This document shows, one piece after another, positions 1-6,758 of a DNA stretch of 54,218 nucleotides (its first letter is position 1; the number at the start of each line of letters is the position of its first letter). A program made the position numbers and the translations under genes. The DNA comes from a virus, in IMG/VR virus record IMGVR_UViG_3300030098_004525, positions 1 to 54,218 of that record. The stretch is one strand, 5' to 3'. The notes below the pieces were generated by a model. It was not told the origin of the DNA. It searched no databases and was given only the letters and a program-made list of their open reading frames with translations.

Positions 1-45
1 CAACAGGTCGCAGAGAATGTGAATGCACAGGTAGAGAAAGAGTAA
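1..45 (+). CDS. C-terminal end of an unseen rightward gene (partial)
   Basis: The first 14 codons of frame 1 read as an ordinary protein end (QQVAENVNAQVEKE) followed by TAA at 43-45. The composition is helical and acidic, as expected for a real C terminus. Nothing about function can be said. If the phage genome is circularly mapped, this could be the end of the long VWA-like gene cut at the other end of the window, but the join is not directly contiguous in frame, so that is only a guess. Confidence 0.4.
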   Translation, partial: QQVAENVNAQVEKE

Positions 46-57
46 AAACTTGCTGGC

Positions 58-81
58 TAGTCGGGCTGAGGTAGTCGGGCT
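58..81. repeat. Two direct copies of TAGTCGGGCT
   Basis: TAGTCGGGCT occurs at 58-67 and again at 72-81, and a partial copy (TAGTC) follows immediately. The related string GTAGTCGGGA sits just after the matching promoter near 50915. The position just upstream of a promoter-like element suggests a protein-binding site, but this is inference. Confidence 0.45.
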
Positions 82-116
82 AGTCAGCGAAGCTAGAGAA
101 GCTTGCAAGTGGTCGT

Positions 117-152
117 AATCATAGGGATTTTTCGGGCTGCTATGCTGGTATC
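117..152 (+). promoter_or_regulatory. Conserved promoter-like element P1
   Basis: AATCATAGGGATTTTT is followed by a TATGCT -10-like hexamer at 141-146 and GGTATC. A second copy at 50879-50914 keeps AATCA, GGG, the T-run, the same 17-base distance from GGG to TATGCT, and TATGCTGGT. Both lie about 50 bases before the first ATG of a rightward unit. A predicted hairpin at 156-176 (GCTGAGGG paired with CCCTCGGC, one wobble, loop ATTCC) would sit at the very 5' end of the transcript. No good -35 hexamer is visible. Confidence 0.6.
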
Positions 153-196
153 ACCGCTGAGGGATTCCCCCTCGGCACAACGATTGGATAGAGACA

Positions 197-736
197 ATGG
201 CGCGTAACAAGAAAATGGCAGCTAGCAGCGACTTCACCTCCATCAGCAGCACCGTCGACATCGGTGAACGGGCAGAAATCGAGGCCTTCCGAGGCGCTCC
301 CTCCCAGAAGTACCCGGAAGAGTCCTTCTTCCTGGCTTGTCGCAAGACTGGCACCCGTGGATCGTTCCTGAAGATTGATGCTGAGGGGCTGACGGACCTG
401 CGAAAGTGGGTGAACGGTAGCGAGTTCAAGGACCTGCTAGCTCGTGTTGAGGCCAGCGAGGCCGGTCGCCTTCCCACCGTCGCGGCACCGTCCCCAGGTG
501 CTGGCCTTGAGTCTACTGATGATCGGCTTGCTGCCCTTGTCAACGCTGGCTTTGCTGAGGATGCAGCTAGGGCCATGCTCGGTTTGACCGCTCCTACCGT
601 CCAGCGAGCACCGCACAAGACCAGCAAGGTCGATCTGGTTGCTGAATTGAGCCATGGTGACGCGGTGCTAGAGGCCGTGTTCGGTGCCATGACACACAAG
701 CAGCTGGTAGCCGCTGCCATTGCTGCCCGCGGCTAG
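197..736 (+). CDS. 179-aa protein of unknown function in its own transcription unit
   Basis: I do not recognise this protein. The start is ATG 197 with a weak purine-rich leader (GGATAGAGACA). Residues 1 to about 80 look like one small mixed alpha/beta domain. A Pro/Ala/Gly linker follows near 95-103, and then a helical region containing DRLAALVNAGFAEDAARAML, which resembles the short three-helix UBA-like pattern, though this is only a resemblance. The N terminus is basic (MARNKKM). The gene stands alone between promoter P1 and a strong terminator, an arrangement suited to high independent expression. It could be a DNA-binding or host-interaction protein. Confidence 0.8.
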   Translation: MARNKKMAASSDFTSISSTVDIGERAEIEAFRGAPSQKYPEESFFLACRKTGTRGSFLKIDAEGLTDLRKWVNGSEFKDLLARVEASEAGRLPTVAAPSPGAGLESTDDRLAALVNAGFAEDAARAMLGLTAPTVQRAPHKTSKVDLVAELSHGDAVLEAVFGAMTHKQLVAAAIAARG

Positions 737-756
737 CTGATAGCGCCCCGATAAGA

Positions 757-791
757 GGCCCGCACGGTTGACGCCGTGCGGGCCTTTTTTT
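757..791 (+). terminator. Rho-independent terminator
   Basis: A perfect 11-bp stem (GGCCCGCACGG at 757-767 pairing with CCGTGCGGGCC at 774-784) encloses a 6-base loop and is followed directly by seven T. It ends the single-gene unit that starts at P1 and insulates the following repeat region. Confidence 0.93.
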
Positions 792-851
792 GTGCCCGTC
801 TCGCTCCATGGTGGACCGCTGGGACGGCTTCCCCGCGTGAATAGGTCGGCC

Positions 852-1070
852 CCTGGTATCTGGTGTCGATGCTCAGCTCCTGCCCTCCTGGCTTGCCCTG
901 GTCTGGCCTGAACTGCGCTCGTCCTGGCTGCCCTGGTGGCGTCCCTGGTGGCTGCTAGTCGCTGCCCTGGTCTGCCGGTGGCTGCTGCCTCCTGGCTGCT
1001 ACTTCCCGCCCTGGTGGGCTGCCCTGGTGCCCTGGCTGGTGGGCTGCTGCTGTCCCTGGTGGGCTGGGTG
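852..1070. repeat. Cluster of twelve CCTGG motifs in A-poor DNA
   Basis: Counting by eye gives twelve CCTGG pentamers in about 220 bases, many inside a looser unit like GCTGCCCTGGTGG. The + strand has very few A residues. One copy creates GCTGGTGG at 1035-1042, identical to the E. coli Chi octamer. CCTGG is also the Dcm methylation target in enterobacteria. Spacing is irregular, so this is not a simple tandem array. Confidence 0.75.
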
Positions 1071-1128
1071 CCGTGCCTACGCGCGTCTAGCTGGAGCAGG
1101 ACCGGGCAGCAGAGCGATCGGTCAACCC

Positions 1129-1143
1129 ACCCCCCAGGGGGGT
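1129..1143. repeat. Perfect palindrome ACCCCCC-A-GGGGGGT
   Basis: Seven-base arms flank a single A. The centre is too short for an RNA hairpin loop of normal size, so a protein-binding site or cruciform is more likely. It separates the CCTGG cluster from the AT-rich stretch. Confidence 0.6.
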
Positions 1144-1299
1144 CCGTGCTTGTAAATATATTTCCCGCTACACAAACGTCGCTTTCTTTCCTGATTATAT
1201 CTTTTTATCCCTTTTTTGAATGTGGCGTTGACCTCCATTAGCCGCTTAGGTTACAACTTCACCTCGTTGGTTTTCAGTGGCTCTTTGGAGGGGCATTCA

Positions 1300-2397
1300 G
1301 TGGGTACATCGTGGGTACGTATAGACGTTGATTTCAGGGACGACCCTGAGTTGGTTACAGGTGGTTGGGAAGCGGTGGCCTTATGGCCCCAGGTCGTAGC
1401 GGCTCTTAAGCGGGCTGACGGGGCTTTAACGGATAGGGACCTAGAGGTGTTCCCTGTGGTGGAGAGGATCCCCCTTGATGTGTGGTCAAAGGTGTTGGAT
1501 CACTACCGCGACGTTGGGCTGATTGTAGAAGGCGCGTGTGTGTGGACGAGCCAGGGTAAGGGTGAAGGAGTGAACAAATCCAAGGCGGGTTGGGTTACTC
1601 CTAGACTCGCTGAAAAGGGCAATGGTCCCTCGCGGAGCACTTCTGAGATTATTGTTGGAAGTCATTTAATGTCTCCTAATCTCAGTAGAAGTGAACCTAA
1701 TAAAGAGAGAAGTGGAGAGAAAGAGGATAATATTTTTAATATTAATCCTCGCGCGTTGTCCCGTCCCGTATTGTCTTGTTCTTCTCCTGGGGAGAAGGGG
1801 TCTGGGGAAGAGGGAGTTTCCAGGGACAGCCTGATTGAGTACATGGAGGCTACCTGGGGAAGCCTCTGTCACAAGACGAAGAAGCCCCTGGAAGTGTGGG
1901 TGGCCGCACAGAGGGACCTACACCCAGGATTAGACCTTCTTGTCGAGGCGAAGAAGGCTCGGGCGTATGAGGAGTCGAAGGGCAAGAACTACAAGAACCC
2001 TCGCCTTGGCCTGAACAACTGGTTCAACAACGCAGAGAAGTTCAAGGCGCAGGACGATACGGACCACTGGTCAGGGCTGAGTAAGCGCGACCGAGAGCAG
2101 GAGATAGCTGCCGGGAATACGTCGTATCGAAGCAACGTGAATGGGGTGAGCCTGTGGCGGGATCTCAGGGACGGGAGCTACGTGCTGTCGGCACACGATG
2201 TCCTCAACCCAGAACTGCCCTACGGGAAGATTGTCCAGGGGCTTGCGCTGGAGGCTATCGACAAAAACAGCGACCCGTATGACCACCCCCAGTACGTCAA
2301 GGCATTGGCGAAGCGCGGCGCTAGGGTTGAAAACTCCCAGAACCTGACCTTTGCGATTGACCAAATCGTGGCTGAGGTGAAGGGTGGTGCGGCATGA
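1300..2397 (+). CDS. Replication initiator / helicase-loader-like protein
   Basis: This 365-aa protein starts at GTG 1300, which has a good ribosome site (GGAGGGG, 7 bases upstream); an ATG 84 bases earlier lacks one. The N-terminal 90 residues look like a winged-helix domain (WVRIDVDF, then ALWPQVVAALKRADGAL). A Ser/Lys-rich linker follows, and a C-terminal part with LGLNNWFNNAEKF resembles the tail segment of phage DnaD/replisome-organiser proteins. It ends in an ATGA overlap with the primase-helicase gene. Role inferred from architecture and position: recognising the origin and loading the helicase. The linker DNA (about 1670-1750) is notably AT-richer than its neighbours. Confidence 0.6.
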   Translation: MGTSWVRIDVDFRDDPELVTGGWEAVALWPQVVAALKRADGALTDRDLEVFPVVERIPLDVWSKVLDHYRDVGLIVEGACVWTSQGKGEGVNKSKAGWVTPRLAEKGNGPSRSTSEIIVGSHLMSPNLSRSEPNKERSGEKEDNIFNINPRALSRPVLSCSSPGEKGSGEEGVSRDSLIEYMEATWGSLCHKTKKPLEVWVAAQRDLHPGLDLLVEAKKARAYEESKGKNYKNPRLGLNNWFNNAEKFKAQDDTDHWSGLSKRDREQEIAAGNTSYRSNVNGVSLWRDLRDGSYVLSAHDVLNPELPYGKIVQGLALEAIDKNSDPYDHPQYVKALAKRGARVENSQNLTFAIDQIVAEVKGGAA

Positions 2398-4367
2398 CCC
2401 GGCTGGATGACGCCCTGACACGGGACATCCGAGGGGTGGCCGAAACGCTCGGTATCGCCCTGAGCAGGAACAAGAAGAAGGCGTACTGCCCAGAGCACAG
2501 TAGAGGGCCGGGGAAAGGATCGCCGTCCGTAAGCTTCTACGTCAGGGACGGCAAGTGGAAGTTCAAATGCCACGGGTGCCAGAAGTCCGGCGACAACGTG
2601 GACCTCGTGTCGTGGATGACTGACCGGGATGTGAACCAATCCGTCGAATGGCTGATGGGGCCAAAGCTGAACGGGATGAAAGTGGTGTACCCAGAAGCTG
2701 AACCAGAGCCGGAACCCGTGCCTACGCAGATGCGGATCGCGGCATGTTCGTCGTTTCTCGCTGCGCTGGGGGAGATGGATGAGTTCGGCTTTGAGTGGCT
2801 GGAGAAAGAGCGCGGGATAAAGCGGGACACAGCGAGCAAATACCGACTGACAGACATCAGCCCAGGCAAGGCTGACGAAGCCCTGGGTGCGGCCATACAC
2901 GCCACAAGCGTCGATACCTGCGTCAAACTGGGCCTAGCCAAGCGGTCGGCGCATAGCGACAAGCTGTACTGCCCCATGGGATTCGCCTACTTCATCGCCA
3001 TCCCGTACCTCACTGACCGTGGCTCCGTAGCGCACATACAGTTCCGCAGAGTGCATCGAGGAGAAGACAAGAGAGACGGGCCAAAGTACATGCACATCAA
3101 GGGCTCAGTGCCCATTCCGTTCAACCTGCCGTCTACAGCCAACCCAACAATGGGCGAAGATGGGCGAGGAAGATGCTTTCTTGCGGAGGGTGCGTTAGAC
3201 GCCCTGAGCCTAGCTCAGATAGGTTTGTGTGCTCTAGGTATACCTGGGGTAGGGTGGCTCAATAAAAGTCGCTTAGAGAGTCTTACAGCCCGCCTAGCGG
3301 GGGATACGAGGCCGGTGGTAGCGTTCGATGCGGATGGTCCCGGCAAAAAAGCCGCGCTGAAAGTAGTCGATGACCTTGCTGCGCTGGGCGCTGATCCTCT
3401 GTCGGTTGACTGGCCTGACAACTTTGACGGTGATTGGTGCGACTGGTTCCGAATCAACAAGGACGGAACGGCCCCAGAGATACGTGAGCCAAAGGTAGAG
3501 CTACTAGAAACGGAAGCTTGGATTGGCGATCTAATGCGTGAGGGCACGCAAGAGATTGTGGACATAGCGTCTGGCAACAAGGTGTCTAATCAGATTCAAA
3601 CTGGTTACTCAATGCTAGACAAAATGCTCGAGCTACAACCCGGCGATATGGTGGTTGTGGCGGCTAGGCCGAGTGTTGGTAAAAGCCACTTTGTTCTGAG
3701 CTTGCTACAGCGCATGGCAAAGAAGCATGACATGACAAGCCTCTTCATAAGCTTGGAGATGAGCAGGCCGTCCATCACAAAACGAATAGCGAAGGCTGAA
3801 ATGCAGCTAGGGCTGGATGTGAAGAAGTCCAACTCAATGCTGTCAATGTCTGCCGCCGCTGCAACCAAGTCGTTTGAGAACATCCCCATGCTGGTGGACT
3901 TCGGAAAGCCTGACCTAGACCGGGTGCTGGAAAGCTGCAAGTCAGGTGTGAAGAGGCATGGGGCTGGGATACTTGCTATCGACTATCTCCAGCTACTCAG
4001 GACAAAGGGAAGGACTAGAGAACAGGAGGTTGCTGCCTGCTCTAGAGCAATCAAAGCCATGTCCAATGAGTTGCTGGTGCCGGTCATCACCGTGGTGCAG
4101 ATGAATCGAGAGATTGAGCATAGGGCCAATAGAAGGCCACAGATGAGCGACCTGAGAGATTCAGGTCAGATTGAACAGGACGCCGACGTAATCCTGTTTG
4201 TGGACAGACCGTTCGCACATGACATGAACACTAGCCCCACTGACTTCAACGTGATTATCGCGAAGCAGAGGAACGGGACTACGGGTTCGTTGACCATGCA
4301 CCTTCCAGAGCCTTTTGGCTGGCTGGAGGACAGGGAGTTCCGGTTCTCGGAACAGGAGGCTGGCTAG
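2394..4367 (+). CDS. Bifunctional primase-helicase (DnaB-type helicase domain)
   Basis: At 657 aa it has the layout of T7 gp4-type enzymes. The N-terminal zinc ribbon has Cys32, His35, Cys59 and Cys62 (CPEH and CHGC). A Toprim domain follows, with the acidic FLAEGALDAL motif near residue 262 and FDADGPGK near 310. The C-terminal RecA-like helicase has Walker A ARPSVGKS near 424-431, Walker B LAIDYLQLL near 527, and the DnaB-type stretch DLRDSGQIEQDADVILFVDR. It unwinds the phage duplex and makes primers at the fork. It overlaps the preceding gene by 4 bases (ATGA), implying coupled translation. Confidence 0.95.
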   Translation: MTRLDDALTRDIRGVAETLGIALSRNKKKAYCPEHSRGPGKGSPSVSFYVRDGKWKFKCHGCQKSGDNVDLVSWMTDRDVNQSVEWLMGPKLNGMKVVYPEAEPEPEPVPTQMRIAACSSFLAALGEMDEFGFEWLEKERGIKRDTASKYRLTDISPGKADEALGAAIHATSVDTCVKLGLAKRSAHSDKLYCPMGFAYFIAIPYLTDRGSVAHIQFRRVHRGEDKRDGPKYMHIKGSVPIPFNLPSTANPTMGEDGRGRCFLAEGALDALSLAQIGLCALGIPGVGWLNKSRLESLTARLAGDTRPVVAFDADGPGKKAALKVVDDLAALGADPLSVDWPDNFDGDWCDWFRINKDGTAPEIREPKVELLETEAWIGDLMREGTQEIVDIASGNKVSNQIQTGYSMLDKMLELQPGDMVVVAARPSVGKSHFVLSLLQRMAKKHDMTSLFISLEMSRPSITKRIAKAEMQLGLDVKKSNSMLSMSAAAATKSFENIPMLVDFGKPDLDRVLESCKSGVKRHGAGILAIDYLQLLRTKGRTREQEVAACSRAIKAMSNELLVPVITVVQMNREIEHRANRRPQMSDLRDSGQIEQDADVILFVDRPFAHDMNTSPTDFNVIIAKQRNGTTGSLTMHLPEPFGWLEDREFRFSEQEAG

Positions 4368-4377
4368 GAGGCCATAC

Positions 4378-4713
4378 ATGAGCAAGTTTGGAAATAGCAT
4401 ACGGGAAGCTAGGAACGATATGGGCATGAGCCTAGAAGACCTAGCGGGGGTTATTGGAGTCTCTAAGGTCTACGTCTGTGACGTAGAGAGAGGGAAGAGA
4501 AAGCCCTTCACACAAAGAAGGATCCCCCTCGTAGCAGAGACATTGAACTTAGACCCAGTTGAACTGGCGAAGCAGGCCGCGATTGAGCGCGGTCATGTGG
4601 AACTGGCAGTGGTTAAACAAAGACCTAGCCAAGCTAGGTTGGCAGCGGCACTCGCGCATAGCTGGGATGCAATAGACGAGGATGCTGTCGATAAGTTGAT
4701 AGGAGCGTTGTAG
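4378..4713 (+). CDS. XRE-family helix-turn-helix regulator
   Basis: A 111-aa protein starting at ATG 4378; TAGGAGGCC just upstream overlaps the stop of the helicase gene and supplies the ribosome site. Residues 7-60 form a Cro/CI-type helix-turn-helix (SIREARNDMGMSLEDLAGVIGVSKVYVCDVERG). The C-terminal half is helical and has no recognised domain. It is probably a DNA-binding transcriptional regulator. Its place between helicase and SSB suggests regulation of the early genes; the operator is unknown, and the repeats at 50550-50744 or the palindrome at 1129 are candidates. Confidence 0.88.
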   Translation: MSKFGNSIREARNDMGMSLEDLAGVIGVSKVYVCDVERGKRKPFTQRRIPLVAETLNLDPVELAKQAAIERGHVELAVVKQRPSQARLAAALAHSWDAIDEDAVDKLIGAL

Positions 4714-4715
4714 CA

Positions 4716-5069
4716 ATGGTTGCTAGCATGAATAAGATTTTGATTATGGGTCGCGTCGAATCCGATGCAGACCATCGCCTAGTCGGAGACGGTCAGCGAG
4801 GGAAGCTGGGGTTCCGAGTACGCACAGAGCGCAAGTGGAAGGAACAGACCTTCTCTACCGTCCACCGTGTTGTTGCCTGGGGAACTATGGCAGAGCAGCA
4901 CAAAAACCTGAGAGCGGGAACCACCGTCTATGTCGATGGTCGGCTGGAGAACCGCAAGTATGAGAAGGACGGCGAGACGAAGTGGATCTCTGAAATCAGC
5001 GCAAACGACATCCAGACGTTTGGCGAGGTTGCCCATCAAAGCGAGGTGGAAGAGGAGATCCCATTCTAA
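4716..5069 (+). CDS. ssb: Single-stranded DNA-binding protein
   Basis: At 117 aa it is a compact SSB. The OB-fold pattern is clear: MNKILIMGRVESDA, then FRVRTERKW, VHRVVAWGTMAEQHKNLRAGTTVYVDGRLENR and KWISEISANDIQ. The C terminus EEEIPF is the acidic tip that bacterial SSBs use to recruit partners. AGGAG lies 10 bases before ATG 4716; ATG 4728 is an alternative start. Its stop overlaps the next start (TAATG). It coats ssDNA during replication and recombination. The leftward RecT protein ends in a similar tip. Confidence 0.93.
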   Translation: MVASMNKILIMGRVESDADHRLVGDGQRGKLGFRVRTERKWKEQTFSTVHRVVAWGTMAEQHKNLRAGTTVYVDGRLENRKYEKDGETKWISEISANDIQTFGEVAHQSEVEEEIPF

Positions 5070-5632
5070 TGTCGAGCCCGTACAACGTGGCACAACTGTT
5101 CTCTCCCACTAGGGAGGGGACAGACAACTCGCTCTGGGCCACGCCACCAGAGGTGTTCGACAAGATAAACGAGCGCTTCAATTTTGATCTAGACGCTGCG
5201 GCTACTAGAGAAAGTGCGAAGTGCTCGCTTTATTTTGACGAGATGATTGATGCCCTGAGCGTTCCGTGGGACCAGCCAGAGGTGGTCAGAGAGAAGGGAG
5301 ATGGGCCGGAAACGTGGACCAGCATTCCGGTAGACAAGATGAGGTCTGTGTTCTTAAACCCACCGTGGGGAAGGAACATAGGCAAGTGGTTGAAGAAGGC
5401 ATACGAGGAGTCAAGAAAGGGGGTGACGGTTTGTTGCCTGATCCCCGCATGCACCGACACCTTGTATTGGAGGGACTACGTATGGAAGGCAGCAGAGGTC
5501 ATGTTTATGACAGGGAGGGTTAAGTTCCTCCAGCCTGACGGGACCAGCAAGGGGCCTTGCCCCAAGGGTACAGCCCTAGTCGTCTTTACCGCTTGGTCAG
5601 AAGGACCGCCCATGTGCAAGATGGGCCTGTAG
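5069..5632 (+). CDS. Phage DNA N6-adenine methyltransferase (Dam-like)
   Basis: A 187-aa protein of the phage N6-adenine methyltransferase family (PF05869 type). Seen directly: WATPPEVF at 23-30, FDLDAAA at 39-45 and the catalytic-type FLNPPWG at 95-101. It transfers a methyl group to adenine in DNA. Likely roles are protection from host restriction or marking of phage DNA; specificity cannot be read from sequence, though GATC sites occur in the palindrome at 50802-50817. The last three codons overlap the 5' end of the tRNA gene, so stop codon and acceptor stem share bases. No restriction partner is adjacent. Confidence 0.9.
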   Translation: MSSPYNVAQLFSPTREGTDNSLWATPPEVFDKINERFNFDLDAAATRESAKCSLYFDEMIDALSVPWDQPEVVREKGDGPETWTSIPVDKMRSVFLNPPWGRNIGKWLKKAYEESRKGVTVCCLIPACTDTLYWRDYVWKAAEVMFMTGRVKFLQPDGTSKGPCPKGTALVVFTAWSEGPPMCKMGL

Positions 5633-5699
5633 CTCAGTTGGTTAGAGCACCCGGCTCATAACCGGATGGTCTTGGGTTCAAGTCCCAACAGGCCCACCA
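5623..5699 (+). tRNA. tRNA with CAU anticodon (Ile2 or Met)
   Basis: A 77-base cloverleaf. The acceptor stem GGGCCTG/CAGGCCC has 7 perfect pairs, the D arm is GCTC/GAGC, the anticodon loop is CTCATAA (anticodon CAT), the T arm contains GTTCAAG, and CCA is encoded. The GGG start and CCGG anticodon stem look more like tRNA-Ile2, where the C is modified to lysidine and reads AUA, than like elongator Met; this is a judgement by eye. It overlaps the methyltransferase end by 10 bases and a leftward gene by 22 bases. Confidence 0.95.
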
Positions 5700-5893
5700 G
5701 AAAGGCTTCGCCCTAGCGCAGACAGATGACGACCGTAATAGTCGTCGGGCAGGGCTTTGGAAGAACGAAGAAGCATGAGATTCTTCTTCGGCATAAAGCC
5801 AAGCTCTTCCACAGCTACGTCTTCGCTAGGGCGTCGCCGTGCATATTCCGGCTCGCCGTACAGCCGACTCAGCAGTTCGCTGTTGCTAGGCAC
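5678..5893 (-). CDS. 71-aa hypothetical protein
   Basis: It starts at GTG 5893, overlapping the stop of the upstream leftward gene by 8 bases, which suggests coupled translation. The protein is charged and has no membrane segment or recognised motif (PSNSELLSRLYGEPEYARRR, then a KNLMLLRSS stretch). Its last codons run antisense into the 3' part of the tRNA. It is the third gene of a small leftward cluster placed between the replication and packaging genes. Confidence 0.6.
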   Translation of the reverse strand: MPSNSELLSRLYGEPEYARRRPSEDVAVEELGFMPKKNLMLLRSSKALPDDYYGRHLSALGRSLSGGPVGT

Positions 5894-6545
5894 GGCTCTT
5901 ACTCAATTTGGAGAGACGCTGCTCAAGGCTTTGCCTCGCAAGGGCTCGACGGTTCTGGGCATCGGCAAGCCTTTGCTTCGCTGCGGGGCTTCCGTCAACT
6001 CGGTCGGCACCTGCTGCGATCACGCGCCGCTCTCCCTCTTGTCGCCCGCGATCATAGGATTCCTTAGCCGCGTTCTTGAGGTTGTTCATGCGCTCTTGAT
6101 CTAGCTCGCCCTCAAGCTGCTTTATTCTTCCAGAGTAGAGCCGTTGAAGTGCAGCCGCGCTTGGGGTTGTGGGCTGGAAGCCCTGCGACTCTGCGTAGAT
6201 TGGCGGCGCGGGTGGCTGAAGCCCCATCTTCTGATCGGTGGGTTGGGCCGCTTGGAATGGAGAGGGCTCGCCTTGCTGGTTCTGATTCTGAAGCTGTGCT
6301 AGCTGCTCTTTAGCACCAGCCATGAACCTCTGGATCTCAGCACTACCGGCAACGGTGCCCGCGCCTTGAGGATCGCTAGCCGCCTTCTTGGTTTGATAGT
6401 CAATGCCCTGCTGCCCGTATTGCATGAACTTATCTCGGGAGAGGCCGGTTGCCTGCTCGGCCATAACGAGGAACTGCTCAAGCTCCTCTTCGGTTCCGAA
6501 GTCTGCGGGCGAGGGTTGTCCCTGCGGTCTTTGTTCAAAAGCCAT
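5886..6545 (-). CDS. 219-aa coiled-coil protein, possibly virion-associated
   Basis: No recognised family. The protein is rich in Gln, Ala, Pro and charged residues: an N-terminal helical part (EELEQFLVMAEQATGLSRDKFMQYG), a Gln/Pro-rich middle near 90-135, and a C-terminal coiled coil with many Arg, Gln and Glu. Gln/Ala-rich coiled-coil proteins of this kind are common among minor internal virion proteins, so that role is possible. Its ATG overlaps the TAA of the upstream 41-aa gene (TAATG). Confidence 0.75.
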   Translation of the reverse strand: MAFEQRPQGQPSPADFGTEEELEQFLVMAEQATGLSRDKFMQYGQQGIDYQTKKAASDPQGAGTVAGSAEIQRFMAGAKEQLAQLQNQNQQGEPSPFQAAQPTDQKMGLQPPAPPIYAESQGFQPTTPSAAALQRLYSGRIKQLEGELDQERMNNLKNAAKESYDRGRQEGERRVIAAGADRVDGSPAAKQRLADAQNRRALARQSLEQRLSKLSKSRA

Positions 6546-6670
6546 TAGTACAAACTCTTCTTCCTGGCCTTGGCGGGCCGACTTCGCCTAGAGGCAGCTT
6601 TGGCTGGCTTGCGCTTTGAGACATACTTGATAACTGACCTCTTCTTTGATCCGTTCTTTTTCATCGGCAT
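6545..6670 (-). CDS. 41-aa strongly basic peptide
   Basis: The reading frame from ATG 6670 (MPMKKNGSKKRS) to TAA at 6545 encodes a peptide with about 17 Lys/Arg in 41 residues and almost no acidic residues, ending in RKKSLY. Its stop overlaps the next start as TAATG, supporting real translation. Such small basic proteins in phages may bind DNA or RNA or be packaged in the head. The alternative start at codon 3 would shorten it by two residues. The ribosome site is weak (AGGGGCTCCTC). Confidence 0.6.
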   Translation of the reverse strand: MPMKKNGSKKRSVIKYVSKRKPAKAASRRSRPAKARKKSLY

Positions 6671-6758
6671 GAGGAGCCCCTGCTGTGGTCGTTGTTTGTT
6701 AGTAGTTTAAGTTATGCTACCGTCGCCACAGGCTAAACTATATCAACAGGAGTGTGCA
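6671..6758. promoter_or_regulatory. Divergent intergenic region with TATGCT
   Basis: This 88-base gap separates the leftward trio from the rightward packaging genes, so promoters in both directions are expected. TATGCT at 6713-6718 matches the -10-like hexamer of P1 and P2, but the upstream GGG/T-run part is missing; TTGTTT at 6692-6697 gives a short 15-base spacer. No clear leftward promoter is seen. CAGGAG at 6747-6752 is the ribosome site of the next gene. Confidence 0.35.

Larger units (their letters stand above)
792..1299. other. Gene-free region, candidate replication origin or regulatory region
   Basis: About 500 bases hold no convincing gene. In order they contain a CCTGG-rich, A-poor tract (852-1070), a 15-bp G/C palindrome (1129-1143) and an AT-rich stretch (about 1150-1215). 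The region lies directly before a helicase-loader-like gene and the primase-helicase, where phage origins are often found. Repeats plus palindrome plus AT-rich DNA fit an origin, but no known initiator box is recognised. The leader of the next gene (1216-1299) lies at its right end. Confidence 0.5.

Noticed and set aside
1-11. Match of the first 11 bases to 50703-50713 as a terminal repeat
   Set aside because: Only 11 bases agree, and the first copy lies in a coding frame; chance is the simpler explanation.
151-720. Leftward open frame opposite the 179-aa gene
   Set aside because: Low-complexity Ser/Ala/Arg translation typical of an antisense shadow; the forward gene has promoter, start and terminator in order.
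1035-1042. GCTGGTGG as a functional E. coli Chi site
   Set aside because: A single octamer in a tract rich in these same letters is expected by chance, and the host is unknown.
936-1241. Rightward open frame of 101 codons within the CCTGG-rich tract
   Set aside because: It is a product of the A-poor, repeated composition (few stop codons possible), with Leu/Gly/Trp-rich translation and no ribosome site.
5623-5699. tRNA gene as a prophage attachment site
   Set aside because: No integrase, excisionase or duplicated tRNA end was found in the window.
5757-6104. Rightward open frames opposite the leftward trio
   Set aside because: They overlap coupled leftward genes with better starts and sensible protein composition, and have no ribosome site.
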